This document shows positions 41,927 to 51,286 of a DNA stretch of 64,000 nt, one piece after another. Position numbers and translations under genes: made by a program. This DNA comes from Sediminicola sp037203765. GTDB taxonomy: Bacteria; Bacteroidota; Bacteroidia; Flavobacteriales; Flavobacteriaceae. The notes below the pieces were generated by a model that saw only the letters and a list, made by a program, of their open reading frames with translations, had not been told where the DNA came from and ran no database searches. Where the stretch lies: contig NZ_JBBCAS010000003.1 in assembly GCF_037203765.1 (NCBI RefSeq), positions 348,939 to 412,938 of the forward strand, in the 5' to 3' direction. Numbering within the stretch: position 1 is the first letter of the stretch; every line of letters begins with the position of its first letter.

Positions 41927-41960
41927 AAAAAACCCGCAACACAGTTGTGGGTTTTTTTTA
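41927..41960 (+). terminator. Rho-independent terminator
   Basis: AACCCGCAAC and GTTGTGGGTT form a hairpin with a very short loop, followed by a run of T. It lies between the isomerase-like gene and the convergent efflux operon. Confidence 0.85.
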
Positions 41961-41977
41961 GGAACAATATCATAAAA

Positions 41978-43381
41978 CTATTGCCATCCACCGCCAAGGG
42001 CCTCATAAAGGTCTACCGTGGCCTGTAGTTGATTATTTTTGGTGTTGACCAAATCCAAACCAGTGGTTAAGGTATTTTCCCTGGCCCGTAAGACTTCAAG
42101 GTAATTGGCAAGTCCATTGTCCAGTAATTCTTCCGAATAAACGGTAGCCAGATCATAGGCATTGAACTCCTTCTCTTTTACAATGATCTTTTCTGTGGCT
42201 GCGTGATAGGAATAGAGCGCGTCGGATACTTCCTTCCCTGCCTGTAGCACAGACTGTTTAAAGGCCAGTTTGGCCTGTTCCTGATTTGCTTTTGAAACTT
42301 CGTACTGAGTCCTTATTCTTCGCCCATTAAAAATGGGTTGGGTTAAACCACTTACAAGGTTGGCAAATAGTGAGCTGGCGCTGAACAGTTGGTCAAAATC
42401 CAAGCTTTGGAGTCCCCCGGTGGCAGATAAAGTCAAGGAAGGATAGAAATTGCTTCTGGCTACATTGGTTAGTTCAAAGGCATTGATAAGATTATATTCC
42501 GCGGCCATTACATCTGGCCGGTTTGCCAAGAGTTGGGCAGGTATCCCTGTAGTCAATTCGGTAGTGATCTTTTGTTCATCAAGGGAACTCCTCAAGATGG
42601 TCCTGGAATTGCTGCCCAATAAGATGGACAGGGTATTTTCAAGAAGTCGGGTACTATTTTGTAGATCGATCAAAAGTCCCTGCGCACTATACAATTGTGC
42701 TTCGGTCTGTTTAACACCTACCTCGGTAACATTCCCCGCCTTTTTTAGTGCCTTGGTGGTTTCCAGTCCTCTCTCCCTTGTGGTTATCGTTTCCTGCGTA
42801 ATTCGGATTTGTTGGTCCAAGGCCAACAAGGAATAATAGGTGGATGCTATATTGGCCACCAATCTACTCTTCACCGCTTTATGGGCAGCTACGCTCTGCA
42901 GGTAAGTAGCTTGGAAGGCACGTTCACTGCTCCTGATCTTGCCCCAGATATCTGCTTCCCACGATAGAGCACCACTAAGCTGGTACACATCCAGTTTGTT
43001 GAACTGTGCGCCAAACTGACTGTTGTTGGAAAGTTCGGAGTGGGTATATTGGGCAGTACCGCTAAGGGTAGGGTAGTAGCCCAATTTTCCTTGTTTGAGA
43101 TAAGCTTCTGAAATCAATATTTGCTGTATGGCGATTCGGATATCGTTATTGTTGGCCAATCCCTCCTCGATATAGGTCTGAAGAACGGGATCTGTAAATA
43201 ATTCTTTCCAGGAAAGAACCGCAATAGACAAGCTGTCCTTTGGCAATTGATCGGTACGATAGTAGTCTGCCGTGACAATGTCCTCCTGTGGCCTTGCGTA
43301 TTCCTTTGCCGCAAAGCAGGAAACCAACATCAAGGGCGTTGCAGCCAAGAATAGATATTTTAATATTCGTGTAGATTTCAT
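41978..43381 (-). CDS. TolC/NodT-family outer membrane factor of an RND pump
   Basis: A 467-residue lipoprotein (lipobox LMLVSC, signal peptide MKSTRILKYLFLAATPLM) of the outer-membrane efflux protein family. Two OEP repeats are visible: the first contains NNDIRIAIQQILISEAYLKQGKLGYYPTL, the second GIPAQLLANRPDVMAAEYNLINAFELTNVARSNFYPSLTLSA. The start at 43381 is chosen over a longer frame to 43504 that overlaps the pump gene. It is the last gene of the RND operon, 4 bp after the pump, and forms the outer-membrane tunnel of the tripartite system. Confidence 0.94.
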   Translation of the reverse strand: MKSTRILKYLFLAATPLMLVSCFAAKEYARPQEDIVTADYYRTDQLPKDSLSIAVLSWKELFTDPVLQTYIEEGLANNNDIRIAIQQILISEAYLKQGKLGYYPTLSGTAQYTHSELSNNSQFGAQFNKLDVYQLSGALSWEADIWGKIRSSERAFQATYLQSVAAHKAVKSRLVANIASTYYSLLALDQQIRITQETITTRERGLETTKALKKAGNVTEVGVKQTEAQLYSAQGLLIDLQNSTRLLENTLSILLGSNSRTILRSSLDEQKITTELTTGIPAQLLANRPDVMAAEYNLINAFELTNVARSNFYPSLTLSATGGLQSLDFDQLFSASSLFANLVSGLTQPIFNGRRIRTQYEVSKANQEQAKLAFKQSVLQAGKEVSDALYSYHAATEKIIVKEKEFNAYDLATVYSEELLDNGLANYLEVLRARENTLTTGLDLVNTKNNQLQATVDLYEALGGGWQ

Positions 43382-43385
43382 AGGA

Positions 43386-46300
43386 TTATGCTTCTTCAGA
43401 ATTTTCGATAGATTTTGTTTGTGGTTCCCCAGAAATTTTTTCCTGGAGCCATTGAAACAGGATAAAAAGTATAGGTATGACGAACACCCCAATAATGGTC
43501 CCAATCAGTAAGCCTCCAACGGCCCCTGTACCAATAGACCTGTTTCCTGCTGCACCGACCCCATTGGCCAGGACCAGTGGCATCAAACCAAATATAAAGG
43601 CAAATGAGGTCATTAGGATAGGTCTCAAACGCGCTTCGGCACCCTCAATGGCCGCTTCCAATATTGAAGCTCCGTTTCGCCTGCGCTGCAGGGCAAATTC
43701 CACGATCAGAATCGCATTCTTTGCCAGAAGACCCAATAACATGATCAGGGCTATCTGGAAATAGATGTTGTTCTGCAAACCAGCTAATTGTGTGGTAATA
43801 TAGGCGCCAAAAATACCCAATGGCAATGATAACAATACCGAGAATGGGATCAAATAGCTTTCATATTGTGCCGCCAACAGGAAATAAACGAATACCAGTG
43901 ACAAAAGAAAAATAGTGGTCGTCTGGTTTCCGGCATTGACCTCTTCACGGGTAAGCCCGGAATAGGCCGTAGTATAATTGCTTGGCAAAGTGGCAGCTAC
44001 CTCTTCCACCGCTTTAATGGCATCCCCAGAGCTGAAACCTGGATTGGTGGCTGCCGTAATTTTAGTAGAGTTGAAAAGGTTGAACCTGGTCACCGATTGT
44101 GGTCCGTACACCCTTTTTAGAGTGACAAATTCCGTGATGGGAGTCATGTCCCCACTGCCGGTCCTAACATATAAATTGTCCAGATCATCTTTATCTGCCC
44201 TATCCTCTGGCAAGGATTGTACATACACCCGGTATTGCTTTCCAAATCTGGAAAAATCGGCGGCAAAAATACTCCCAATATACCCTTGTAGCGTTGAAAA
44301 AATACTACTTATGGGTACGCCCAGTTCTTTGGCCAAAGGGGCATTCAATTCCAGTTCATATTGTGGGTAGGCGGTATTAAATGATGATTGGGCGTATTGG
44401 ATCTCCGGACGCGCCGATAGTTTGGAAATAAATTCTTGATTTACTTGGTCCAAATCGGTAAAACTACCCCCGGTTCTGTCCAACAAATTTACTTCTACTC
44501 CTGCCGAACTGCTGAACCCAGGAATACTGGGCGGGGCAAAAAAGATAATATTGGCCTCCGGTATCTGGGCAGCAACACCAAACATTTTGGCAGTGATACT
44601 CTCAATGGAAAGTGAGTCTTCTGTACGTTCTTCCCAATCATCCAAACGGATAAACCCAAGTCCAAAATTGCTGCCCGCACCTCCCAAAAAGCTCCGCCCT
44701 TCTACTACAGAGCCTTCTTTTACCCCTGGGATCTGTTTCAGCTTATGGTACAGTTCCTCATTCACTTGGTGGGTCCTGTCTATGGAGGAACCAGCGGGTA
44801 GCTCCACATTTAAAAATATGATCCCACGGTCCTCATCGGGTACGAATCCTGTTTTGACCACGGTAGATGACCACCAAATACCTACAACCGCAAGGGCAAG
44901 GATACCCCCGGTGATCCATTTGTGACGGTATAAAAAGTGTACGGATTTGCCATATTTATTTACCGTAGCACTAAAACCACGGTTAAAGCCGTCAAAGAAT
45001 TTCTGTACATAACCTTTTTTCTTCCCATTTACCTTTTCATCATGGCCTTTAAGGAACAAGGCGCATAAGGCCGGACTCAAAGTAAGGGCGTTCACAGCGG
45101 AAATGATAATGGCCACGATCAAGGTAATCCCAAATTGCTCATAGAAAACCCCAGTAGGGCCTTGAACAAAGGTTACGGGAATAAAAACCGCCGCCATCAC
45201 CAGGGTAATGGAAACGATGGCACCTGTTATTTCGTGCATCGCCTCTACGGTTGCCTTTTTGGGATCGGATTCTCCCTCGTCTATTTTGGCATGTACCGCT
45301 TCTACCACTACAATGGCATCATCCACTACAATACCAATGGCCAAAATCAGGGCAAAAAGGGTCAATAGGTTAATGGAATAGCCAAATAGGTTCAAAAAGA
45401 AAAAAGTACCAATTATAGATACAGGTACCGCTATGGCTGGGATTAGAGTAGACCTAAAATCCTGTAAGAATATGAAAACTACAATGAACACCAATAGGAA
45501 CGCCTCTACAAGGGTCATGACCACCTTTTCAATGGAGGAATTGAGAAAGTTATTGGTATTATAGGGCACAAAAATCTCAATTCCCTTTGGCAGGTCCTGT
45601 TTTACGGTCTCCAACCGAGCCTCAATTTCCAAGATGATGTCCCTGGCGTTTGAACCTTTGGTTTGAAAAATCCCCAGGTTTACGGCTGGATTTCCCGCAG
45701 TAATGGATCCACCGGCGTAGGATTGTGCACCCAGTTCAATATCCGCTATGTCCTTCAATCGCAAGAACTCTCCATTTCCCAGGGCTTTGATGATGATGTC
45801 GCTGTATTGGGCTTCCGTTTTAAAACGGCCACCGTATTTGATGATATAACTAAACGCTTCTCCGCTATTTTCTCCTAAAGCACCGGCTGCCGCCTCAAGA
45901 CTTTGTTCCCGTAGGGCAGCGGTTACATCCGAGGGGATTAGTTGATATGCGGCCAATTTTTCCGGTTTCAACCAAATACGCATCGCATAATCCTTGCCGC
46001 CAAAAACACTGACATCCCCAACCCCATTGACCCGCTGCAATTCTGGGATTACATTGATCTTGAGGTAATTTTGAATGAACGTTTCATTATAATCCGGATT
46101 ACTGCTGTAAAAGGACATGTACATCAACGCACTTGTTTGTTGTTTTTGGGTGGTCACCCCCGTTTGTAGCACGGCTTGGGGAAGCAATGGATTTGCCCGA
46201 GCTACACGGTTTTGAACGTTTACTGCAGCGATATCCGGGTCTACCTCCTGATCAAAAAATACGGTAATGGTAGCTGTTCCGGTATTGGTAGCGGTTGAGG

Positions 46301-46535
46301 TGAGGTAGGTCATCCCTTCCACTCCGTTGATCTGCTCCTCAATGGGAATAATAACACTTTCCAAAATGGTTTCTGCATTGGCCCCGGGATAGCTGGCACT
46401 GACAGTGACCGTGGGCGGCGCAATGTCCGGATATTGGGTGATGGGCAATTGTGACAATCCCAGAACACCTAAAATGACAATAATAATGGAGATTACGGTA
46501 GATAGTACCGGGCGGTCTATAAATGTTTTTAACAT
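43386..46535 (-). CDS. RND multidrug efflux transporter (HAE1/AcrB type)
   Basis: A 1049-residue inner-membrane proton antiporter, the length of AcrB. It starts MLKTFIDRPVLSTVISIIIVI (first TM helix) and has the twelve-helix RND plan with two large periplasmic loops. The proton-relay aspartates lie in GIVVDDAIVVVEAV (TM4, near residue 408), with the conserved lysine region LLGLLAKNAILIVEF in TM10-11. It exports hydrophobic toxic compounds from the periplasm or inner membrane through the OMF. It is preceded 21 bp upstream by the adaptor gene. Confidence 0.96.
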   Translation of the reverse strand: MLKTFIDRPVLSTVISIIIVILGVLGLSQLPITQYPDIAPPTVTVSASYPGANAETILESVIIPIEEQINGVEGMTYLTSTATNTGTATITVFFDQEVDPDIAAVNVQNRVARANPLLPQAVLQTGVTTQKQQTSALMYMSFYSSNPDYNETFIQNYLKINVIPELQRVNGVGDVSVFGGKDYAMRIWLKPEKLAAYQLIPSDVTAALREQSLEAAAGALGENSGEAFSYIIKYGGRFKTEAQYSDIIIKALGNGEFLRLKDIADIELGAQSYAGGSITAGNPAVNLGIFQTKGSNARDIILEIEARLETVKQDLPKGIEIFVPYNTNNFLNSSIEKVVMTLVEAFLLVFIVVFIFLQDFRSTLIPAIAVPVSIIGTFFFLNLFGYSINLLTLFALILAIGIVVDDAIVVVEAVHAKIDEGESDPKKATVEAMHEITGAIVSITLVMAAVFIPVTFVQGPTGVFYEQFGITLIVAIIISAVNALTLSPALCALFLKGHDEKVNGKKKGYVQKFFDGFNRGFSATVNKYGKSVHFLYRHKWITGGILALAVVGIWWSSTVVKTGFVPDEDRGIIFLNVELPAGSSIDRTHQVNEELYHKLKQIPGVKEGSVVEGRSFLGGAGSNFGLGFIRLDDWEERTEDSLSIESITAKMFGVAAQIPEANIIFFAPPSIPGFSSSAGVEVNLLDRTGGSFTDLDQVNQEFISKLSARPEIQYAQSSFNTAYPQYELELNAPLAKELGVPISSIFSTLQGYIGSIFAADFSRFGKQYRVYVQSLPEDRADKDDLDNLYVRTGSGDMTPITEFVTLKRVYGPQSVTRFNLFNSTKITAATNPGFSSGDAIKAVEEVAATLPSNYTTAYSGLTREEVNAGNQTTTIFLLSLVFVYFLLAAQYESYLIPFSVLLSLPLGIFGAYITTQLAGLQNNIYFQIALIMLLGLLAKNAILIVEFALQRRRNGASILEAAIEGAEARLRPILMTSFAFIFGLMPLVLANGVGAAGNRSIGTGAVGGLLIGTIIGVFVIPILFILFQWLQEKISGEPQTKSIENSEEA

Positions 46536-46556
46536 AGTTGTTGGGCCTTCAAAAGG

Positions 46557-47675
46557 TTATCTGAATACTTGTACGATGGGTTTTGCGATACTATCGAATG
46601 ATACTTCCATGGGTTTTACCTTGGTAGCGCCCCTAAGCTTGGCAACACCTTTGGCAATAATGAGATCGCCCTGTGCAACCCCCTCGGAGACTACATACAA
46701 ATTATCTACTTCGGTAGTAATTTGGACCAGGGAGGATACAGCAGTACTGTCCTTTCCTACCTTATACACATAGGTGCTACCTTGTTGCTCATAAGTAGAT
46801 TCTTTTGGGATCACAAGAGCCTCGGTAAAGACTTTTGGAATGCTTATTTTACCGCTATTGCCATTGGTGAGCAAGCGTGAAGGATTGTTGAAAACCGCGC
46901 GAAATGATATGGATCCCGTTTGTGTGTTGATCTGGGAGTTGATTGTTTCGATGGTGCCTTCCTCTTGGTAGACACTTCCATTGGCCAAGAACAATTGTAC
47001 CTTGGGCAGGTTTTTTATTTTTTCAGCAATATCCTTTCCCGCTGCATTTTGAATAAAATCCAAATATTGCTTTTCATTCATTGAAAAATAGGCATAAACC
47101 TTACTGATATCCGATACCGTGGTAAGCGGTTGATCGTTGGACGGACTTACCAATGCTCCTTTTCTAAGGCGGATGGATCCTACATATCCGTCTACCGGAC
47201 TTTTGATATTGGCATAATTGATATTGGCATTAATGCTGTTATAGCTGCTCTGTGCCTGAAGTAATCTGGCCTTGGCCGTTTCCAATTGTACATTGCTTAT
47301 AATGTTCTTTTCTACCAAGGGCTGTAATTTGTCCACTTCTACTTGGGCAGCATTTACATTGGCCTTGGCCGCAGCGGCTTCTTGAGAAAGGGATTGGGTT
47401 TCCAACCTAAAGAGCAGTTGTCCTTTTTTGACCTGCTGCCCCTCATCCACCAAAACATCAGTGATATATCCTGCTATTTTGGCACGTACCTCACTGTTGA
47501 CCAGACCTTCAATACTGGTAGGGTAAGTGTCATAAGAGGTGACAGTTTTAGTAGGGACGGCCACTACTGGAAATGGTGTTGGGCCTTGTGGGGCACTAGC
47601 TTTTTCATCAGTGCCACAGGAAGTCATTAAAAAAACCGAAGCGAGGAGTGCTGGAATATATTTCATTTTAGTCAT
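46557..47675 (-). CDS. RND membrane fusion protein (AcrA type)
   Basis: A 372-residue lipoprotein adaptor (lipobox FLMTSC at about residue 20). The lipoyl/biotinyl halves GLVNSEVRAKIAGYITDVLVDEGQQVKKGQLLFRLE and SPVDGYVGSIRLRKGALVSPS flank a coiled coil; the beta-barrel and membrane-proximal domains follow (ISFRAVFNNPSRLLTNGNSGKI). It joins pump and outer-membrane factor. Order in the operon is regulator, adaptor, pump, OMF. An alternative start three codons in (47666) is possible. Confidence 0.95.
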   Translation of the reverse strand: MTKMKYIPALLASVFLMTSCGTDEKASAPQGPTPFPVVAVPTKTVTSYDTYPTSIEGLVNSEVRAKIAGYITDVLVDEGQQVKKGQLLFRLETQSLSQEAAAAKANVNAAQVEVDKLQPLVEKNIISNVQLETAKARLLQAQSSYNSINANINYANIKSPVDGYVGSIRLRKGALVSPSNDQPLTTVSDISKVYAYFSMNEKQYLDFIQNAAGKDIAEKIKNLPKVQLFLANGSVYQEEGTIETINSQINTQTGSISFRAVFNNPSRLLTNGNSGKISIPKVFTEALVIPKESTYEQQGSTYVYKVGKDSTAVSSLVQITTEVDNLYVVSEGVAQGDLIIAKGVAKLRGATKVKPMEVSFDSIAKPIVQVFR

Positions 47676-47690
47676 AGGTTTTAATAGTAG

Positions 47691-48185
47691 TTATAGGCTC
47701 TTATCCTGATTCTGGAAGGCCTTCATTTTTTCAATTGTTTTTTTAAGATTTTCCTTTTGTATGGCCAGGTATTCTTGGAAAATCACACCCATGGATTCAT
47801 TTTCCACAAATTTTGTTGGATTGTTGACCTTGTTGAATTTGTTGATCTTTTTGACCAGTTTCAAATCCTTCTCAATATCCTGAAAATACTCTTCCAAGGT
47901 TAGTTTTAAATAATTGTTGGTGCCCCTGAAATAGCGTTTACGATCTCCAGTTTTTGTATAGAATTCAACATAATTCAGTTGGACCAATAATGAAATATTT
48001 GTTGAAACTGAACTTTTACTGGCTTGGGTTATTTCCATGATCTCCTCAAAGGAGAATCCCTCCTCTGATGAAAGTATCATAATGGCATATATGCGCGAAG
48101 CCAGTGGAGTAAGTTTATGGCTACCCTCCAAATGGAGTCCGACCTCCTCGATCAAAATTCTTTTTTCTTCAGAACAAATTCCCAT
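47691..48185 (-). CDS. MarR/GbsR-like transcriptional regulator
   Basis: A 164-residue winged-helix protein. The recognition region is SSEEGFSFEEIMEITQASKSSVSTNISLLVQLNYVEFYTKTGDRKRYF (about residues 38-85), the helix-turn-helix and wing of MarR/GbsR-type regulators, with a C-terminal dimerisation coiled coil. It is the first gene of the efflux operon (15 bp before the adaptor), and its promoter is overlapped by the perfect inverted repeat at 48215-48242. It is most probably a drug-responsive repressor of the operon. Confidence 0.88.
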   Translation of the reverse strand: MGICSEEKRILIEEVGLHLEGSHKLTPLASRIYAIMILSSEEGFSFEEIMEITQASKSSVSTNISLLVQLNYVEFYTKTGDRKRYFRGTNNYLKLTLEEYFQDIEKDLKLVKKINKFNKVNNPTKFVENESMGVIFQEYLAIQKENLKKTIEKMKAFQNQDKSL

Positions 48186-48204
48186 AAAATAACTGTTGTG
48201 GGTA

Positions 48205-48212
48205 CAAATGTA
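48205..48212 (-). promoter_or_regulatory. -7 promoter element of the RND operon
   Basis: The minus strand reads TACATTTG, a perfect TAnnTTTG, 20 bp upstream of the regulator's start codon. It is adjacent to the inverted repeat at 48215-48242. Confidence 0.65.
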
Positions 48213-48214
48213 TG

Positions 48215-48242
48215 ATTTGGTTCGGAACTGATAGAACCAAAT
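48215..48242. promoter_or_regulatory. Inverted repeat, probable operator of the MarR/GbsR-like regulator
   Basis: The arms ATTTGGTTC and GAACCAAAT are perfect 9-bp reverse complements separated by 10 bp. The repeat starts 2 bp upstream of the -7 element, so a bound repressor would block RNA polymerase. The centre-to-centre distance of the arms (19 bp) suits a dimer contacting two turns of DNA. Confidence 0.7.
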
Positions 48243-48403
48243 AGTCTTAAAGTATTCCCAAATTTCAACAATTGGTCTTTGTTACTTGGTTTTGTATCTA
48301 ATTTTACAGTTTGGATTGTTTTTTCCAATATCGCTTAGACAAAAGGATCCTTAATTTTAAGGTTGGTATTCATGCAAAATCCATTTTCCGGCACCCTAAT
48401 TCT

Positions 48404-49576
48404 ATGAACCAAAAACTTTCCAATTTTGTACTGTACTTAATGAGTGTCTCCGCTGGTCTTGTGGTGGCTAACCTCTACTATAACCAACCCTTGCTCGGTG
48501 AGATAGCAAAGGACTTTGGCGTAACGGAATCTGCGGTGAGCCATGTTGCCCTGACCACACAATTGGGATATGCTTTTGGACTTCTATTCGTGGTTCCTTT
48601 GGGGGACATGGTTTCCAATAAAAAAATTCTACAATATGATTTTTTGCTAATGATCATTTCCTTGGTGGCGGCCGCTATGTCCAATTCTCTACTATTGCTC
48701 ATCACCAGTAGTTTTTTCATTGGGTTTACCTCGGCCATACCACAACTGTTCGTGCCAATGGCAGCCCAACTCAGTGACAAGGAAGGACAGGGAAGGGCTA
48801 TTGGCATTGTGATGAGCGGCCTTTTAATTGGTATTTTGGGAAGTCGTGTGATCAGTGGATTGGTTGGGGATCAATTTGGGTGGCGTGTGATGTACTATGC
48901 TGCGGCATTCGTGATGCTGGCGCTCTACGTTTTATTAAAACTTAAACTGCCCAAGATACATCCTTCCTATGATGGTGGTTATGGGGCCTTGATGAAATCG
49001 CTTTGGACGTACTTTAAGTCGGAACCAGTAGTGCGATTGGCGGCCCTCAGGGGAGCTTTGGCGTTTGGCGGGTTGAGTGCTTTTTGGACTACCTTGGTAT
49101 TCTTAATGGAAGATTCCTTTGGATATGGGAGTGGGGTTACCGGTGCCTTTGGACTATTGGGTATTGTGGGAGCCTTGGCTGCCGTGCTGGTGGGAAAAAT
49201 GAACAATAAAATTAGTTCCTATAAAATCATCTTATATGGATCGTTGCTACTTATACTATCTTGGGCAATATTCTTGGTATCATCGAATTCGATCCTAGGT
49301 TTGGTCCTTGGGGTGATCCTGGTAGATTTAGGTATTCAAGCCCTTCATATAACCAATCAAAACATTATTTTTTCCAATAATCCAGAGGCACGTAACAGGG
49401 TCAATACCATTTACATGGTGGGGTTCTTCATAGGCGGAGCAGTGGGTACCACTTTTGGTGCTATCGCATGGGAACAGTTTAAATGGATGGGGGTATCGGT
49501 TTTGGGCATTTTCTTTTCTGTGGCCTTGTTGGGTATTCACCTCATGTTCAACGTCAAAGGCAAAAGATCCAAATAA
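48404..49576 (+). CDS. MFS transporter
   Basis: A 390-residue 12-helix major facilitator. The N-terminus VSAGLVVANLYYNQPLLGEIAKDFGV and the loop-2 motif VPLGDMVSNKKIL (the A-like motif) are clear, and a second half begins with LAALRGALAFGGLSAF. The closest general picture is the YgaY/YdhP-type group of putative drug or sugar efflux transporters; substrate unknown. The start at 48404 is preferred over a non-ATG frame to 48311. It is divergent from the RND regulator and might share its operator, 160 bp away. A possible -7 (TAATTTTA) is at 48299-48306. Confidence 0.9.
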   Translation: MNQKLSNFVLYLMSVSAGLVVANLYYNQPLLGEIAKDFGVTESAVSHVALTTQLGYAFGLLFVVPLGDMVSNKKILQYDFLLMIISLVAAAMSNSLLLLITSSFFIGFTSAIPQLFVPMAAQLSDKEGQGRAIGIVMSGLLIGILGSRVISGLVGDQFGWRVMYYAAAFVMLALYVLLKLKLPKIHPSYDGGYGALMKSLWTYFKSEPVVRLAALRGALAFGGLSAFWTTLVFLMEDSFGYGSGVTGAFGLLGIVGALAAVLVGKMNNKISSYKIILYGSLLLILSWAIFLVSSNSILGLVLGVILVDLGIQALHITNQNIIFSNNPEARNRVNTIYMVGFFIGGAVGTTFGAIAWEQFKWMGVSVLGIFFSVALLGIHLMFNVKGKRSK

Positions 49577-49603
49577 AATAAGGACCGACCCATAAATTTT
49601 CCA

Positions 49604-50149
49604 TTAAAAGGTAATGTTCACAAAGGGGAGGACCGGACTTGTGTAAACACTTTCGTCCTCATCGTACAACAAGTTGTACTTGGCGCCAATAGCTATTTTA
49701 GCTGTAATGTTGTATCCGGCCCCAACAAACAGGGCCGAGTCCCAATAAGTTTCTTTGATTTGTCCGGTGGGAGTTTCAGTCTTGGTAGTTACGTTCAGTT
49801 CTACAAATTCAATCAAGGTGGTAATTTTTTTGATAGGGGAGTACTGTGCAATAATATTGCCACCAAACGTAGTGGTATTCTGTAAATCTTTGATGGCTGC
49901 ATAACTTCCTTGGAGTCCAACTCCGATACCAACCTTTTCACTTACATTGTACGTTAAGTTCGGAGATAGGCTGATATTGGTGCCGCCGACAAAATTGAGT
50001 CCAAATCCCATACCGAATTTCAGTTTATTTGGCTCTTCCGCTGTACTGTCTATTACAGCAACGTTGGTGACTTGTGAGATTACACTTTCGCTAAATATCA
50101 AAAGTCCGATAATCACGATTAGTCTTAAAACTGGGCTGAAGGTGTTCAT
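49604..50149 (-). CDS. Outer membrane beta-barrel-type protein
   Basis: A 181-residue protein with a signal peptide (MNTFSPVLRLIVIIGLLIFSESVIS) and a following part made of short alternating strands ending in an aromatic residue (LPFVNITF), the pattern of small outer membrane barrels. Glycine-rich turns (GMGFGLNFVGGTN, GAGYNITAK) support this. No specific family. ATG at 50155 is an alternative start. It converges on the MFS gene with 27 bp between stops. Confidence 0.7.
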   Translation of the reverse strand: MNTFSPVLRLIVIIGLLIFSESVISQVTNVAVIDSTAEEPNKLKFGMGFGLNFVGGTNISLSPNLTYNVSEKVGIGVGLQGSYAAIKDLQNTTTFGGNIIAQYSPIKKITTLIEFVELNVTTKTETPTGQIKETYWDSALFVGAGYNITAKIAIGAKYNLLYDEDESVYTSPVLPFVNITF

Positions 50150-50310
50150 GTGCATCGGTGTTATGGTTGGTTAACTACAAGTTACATATTTTTCATGTAA
50201 ATTAACAGTTATGCCATTTAAGGAGGTAGAACTTGGCAACTGCATCATAATTTATTTTTTTTAAGCTATCCCTATCAAGGTCATTCCAGTACCTTGGAGA
50301 TTCAATTAAA

Positions 50311-50880
50311 ATGAACACTATTATGAAATTGGAAAACAAAAAAGTAGCCATCTTGGCCACGGACGGATTCGAAAAATCTGAACTCTTTCAACCTATGGAG
50401 GCCCTAAAAAATGAAGGTGCAACCGTACATATCATCTCTACTAAAGACGGGGTAATAAAAAGTTGGGACAAGACCGATTGGGGGAATTCGATTAAGGTGG
50501 ACAAGAAAATTTCTGAAGCCAAGGAGGCTGATTACCATTCTTTGGTGCTGCCAGGAGGGGTCATTAATCCAGATCAATTACGGACCGATGAAAGTGCACT
50601 GAATTTTATACGAGCCTTTTTTAAAAGCGGCAAACCGGTAGCGGCAATATGCCATGCGCCATGGTTATTGATAAGTGCCGGGGTCATTGAAGGTCGTGAA
50701 GTCACTTCATACCATAGTATTAAAGACGATGTGATCAATGCCGGAGGTAATTGGGTTGATAAAGAAGTGGTTGTTGATGAGGGATTGGTGACCAGTAGGA
50801 ACCCAGATGATCTTCCGGCCTTCTGTAGTAAGATCATTGAAGAAACACTAGAAGGGAAGCATGAGGATCAGCATGCATAG
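50311..50880 (+). CDS. PfpI/DJ-1 family protein (YhbO-like)
   Basis: A 189-residue class I glutamine amidotransferase-like protein of the PfpI type. The nucleophile cysteine is in AAICHAPWLL (about C112) with the following H; the acidic partner is in ATDGFEKSEL (E near residue 20). It starts MNTIMKLENKKVAILATDG; the ATG at 50323 is an alternative. Related YhbO/PfpI proteins are stress-induced deglycase/protease-like enzymes. It is a single gene ended by a terminator, next to other general-stress-type genes. Confidence 0.9.
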   Translation: MNTIMKLENKKVAILATDGFEKSELFQPMEALKNEGATVHIISTKDGVIKSWDKTDWGNSIKVDKKISEAKEADYHSLVLPGGVINPDQLRTDESALNFIRAFFKSGKPVAAICHAPWLLISAGVIEGREVTSYHSIKDDVINAGGNWVDKEVVVDEGLVTSRNPDDLPAFCSKIIEETLEGKHEDQHA

Positions 50881-50918
50881 AACTTCTTAATTCCCGTATG
50901 TAAATATGGGGCTGGGAT

Positions 50919-50957
50919 AAAGCCGGGAAAGTATTGCTTTCCCGGCTTTATTTTTAC
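50919..50957 (+). terminator. Rho-independent terminator
   Basis: AAAGCCGGGAAAG and CTTTCCCGGCTTT form a strong stem with a 5-nt loop, followed by ATTTTT. It closes the PfpI gene. Confidence 0.88.
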
Positions 50958-51030
50958 AAAAAGGAACGGAATGTCCTTAGAACCGACTATAATGATTGGT
51001 TAGCATTTAAATATACCGATAATTACTATA

Positions 51031-51068
51031 AAAAAATGACCCCTGCCATAGCGTATGGCAGGGGTCAT
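51031..51068 (-). terminator. Rho-independent terminator of csbD-like gene
   Basis: A perfect 15-bp stem (ATGACCCCTGCCATA against its complement) with a 3-nt loop at 51036-51068. The minus strand continues with TTTTTTATAG. It lies 33 bp after the CsbD-like stop. Confidence 0.88.
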
Positions 51069-51100
51069 CATAAGAAAGAATTATATATTGGATTTCAATC

Positions 51101-51286
51101 CTACATGTTGTCGATTTCGTCTTTTAATTGTTCTTTCTTCTTTCCTGTTTTCTCTTGTAATCTACCCAACATTTCATCGAACTTTCCCTCAGAATAAGTT
51201 AGGTCATTGTCTGTAAGCTCACCGTATTTTTGTTTGAACTTACCTTTTACTTGTTTCCATTTTCCTTCTAATTGTTCACTGTTCAT
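51101..51286 (-). CDS. CsbD-family general stress protein
   Basis: A 61-residue hydrophilic protein: MNSEQLEGKWKQVKGKFKQKYG, then a repeated EGKFDEMLGRLQEKTGKKKEQL. This is the CsbD/YjbJ signature (W-K-Q-x-K-G-K), a small cytosolic protein strongly induced by general stress in many bacteria. Monocistronic, with its own terminator. Confidence 0.93.
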   Translation of the reverse strand: MNSEQLEGKWKQVKGKFKQKYGELTDNDLTYSEGKFDEMLGRLQEKTGKKKEQLKDEIDNM

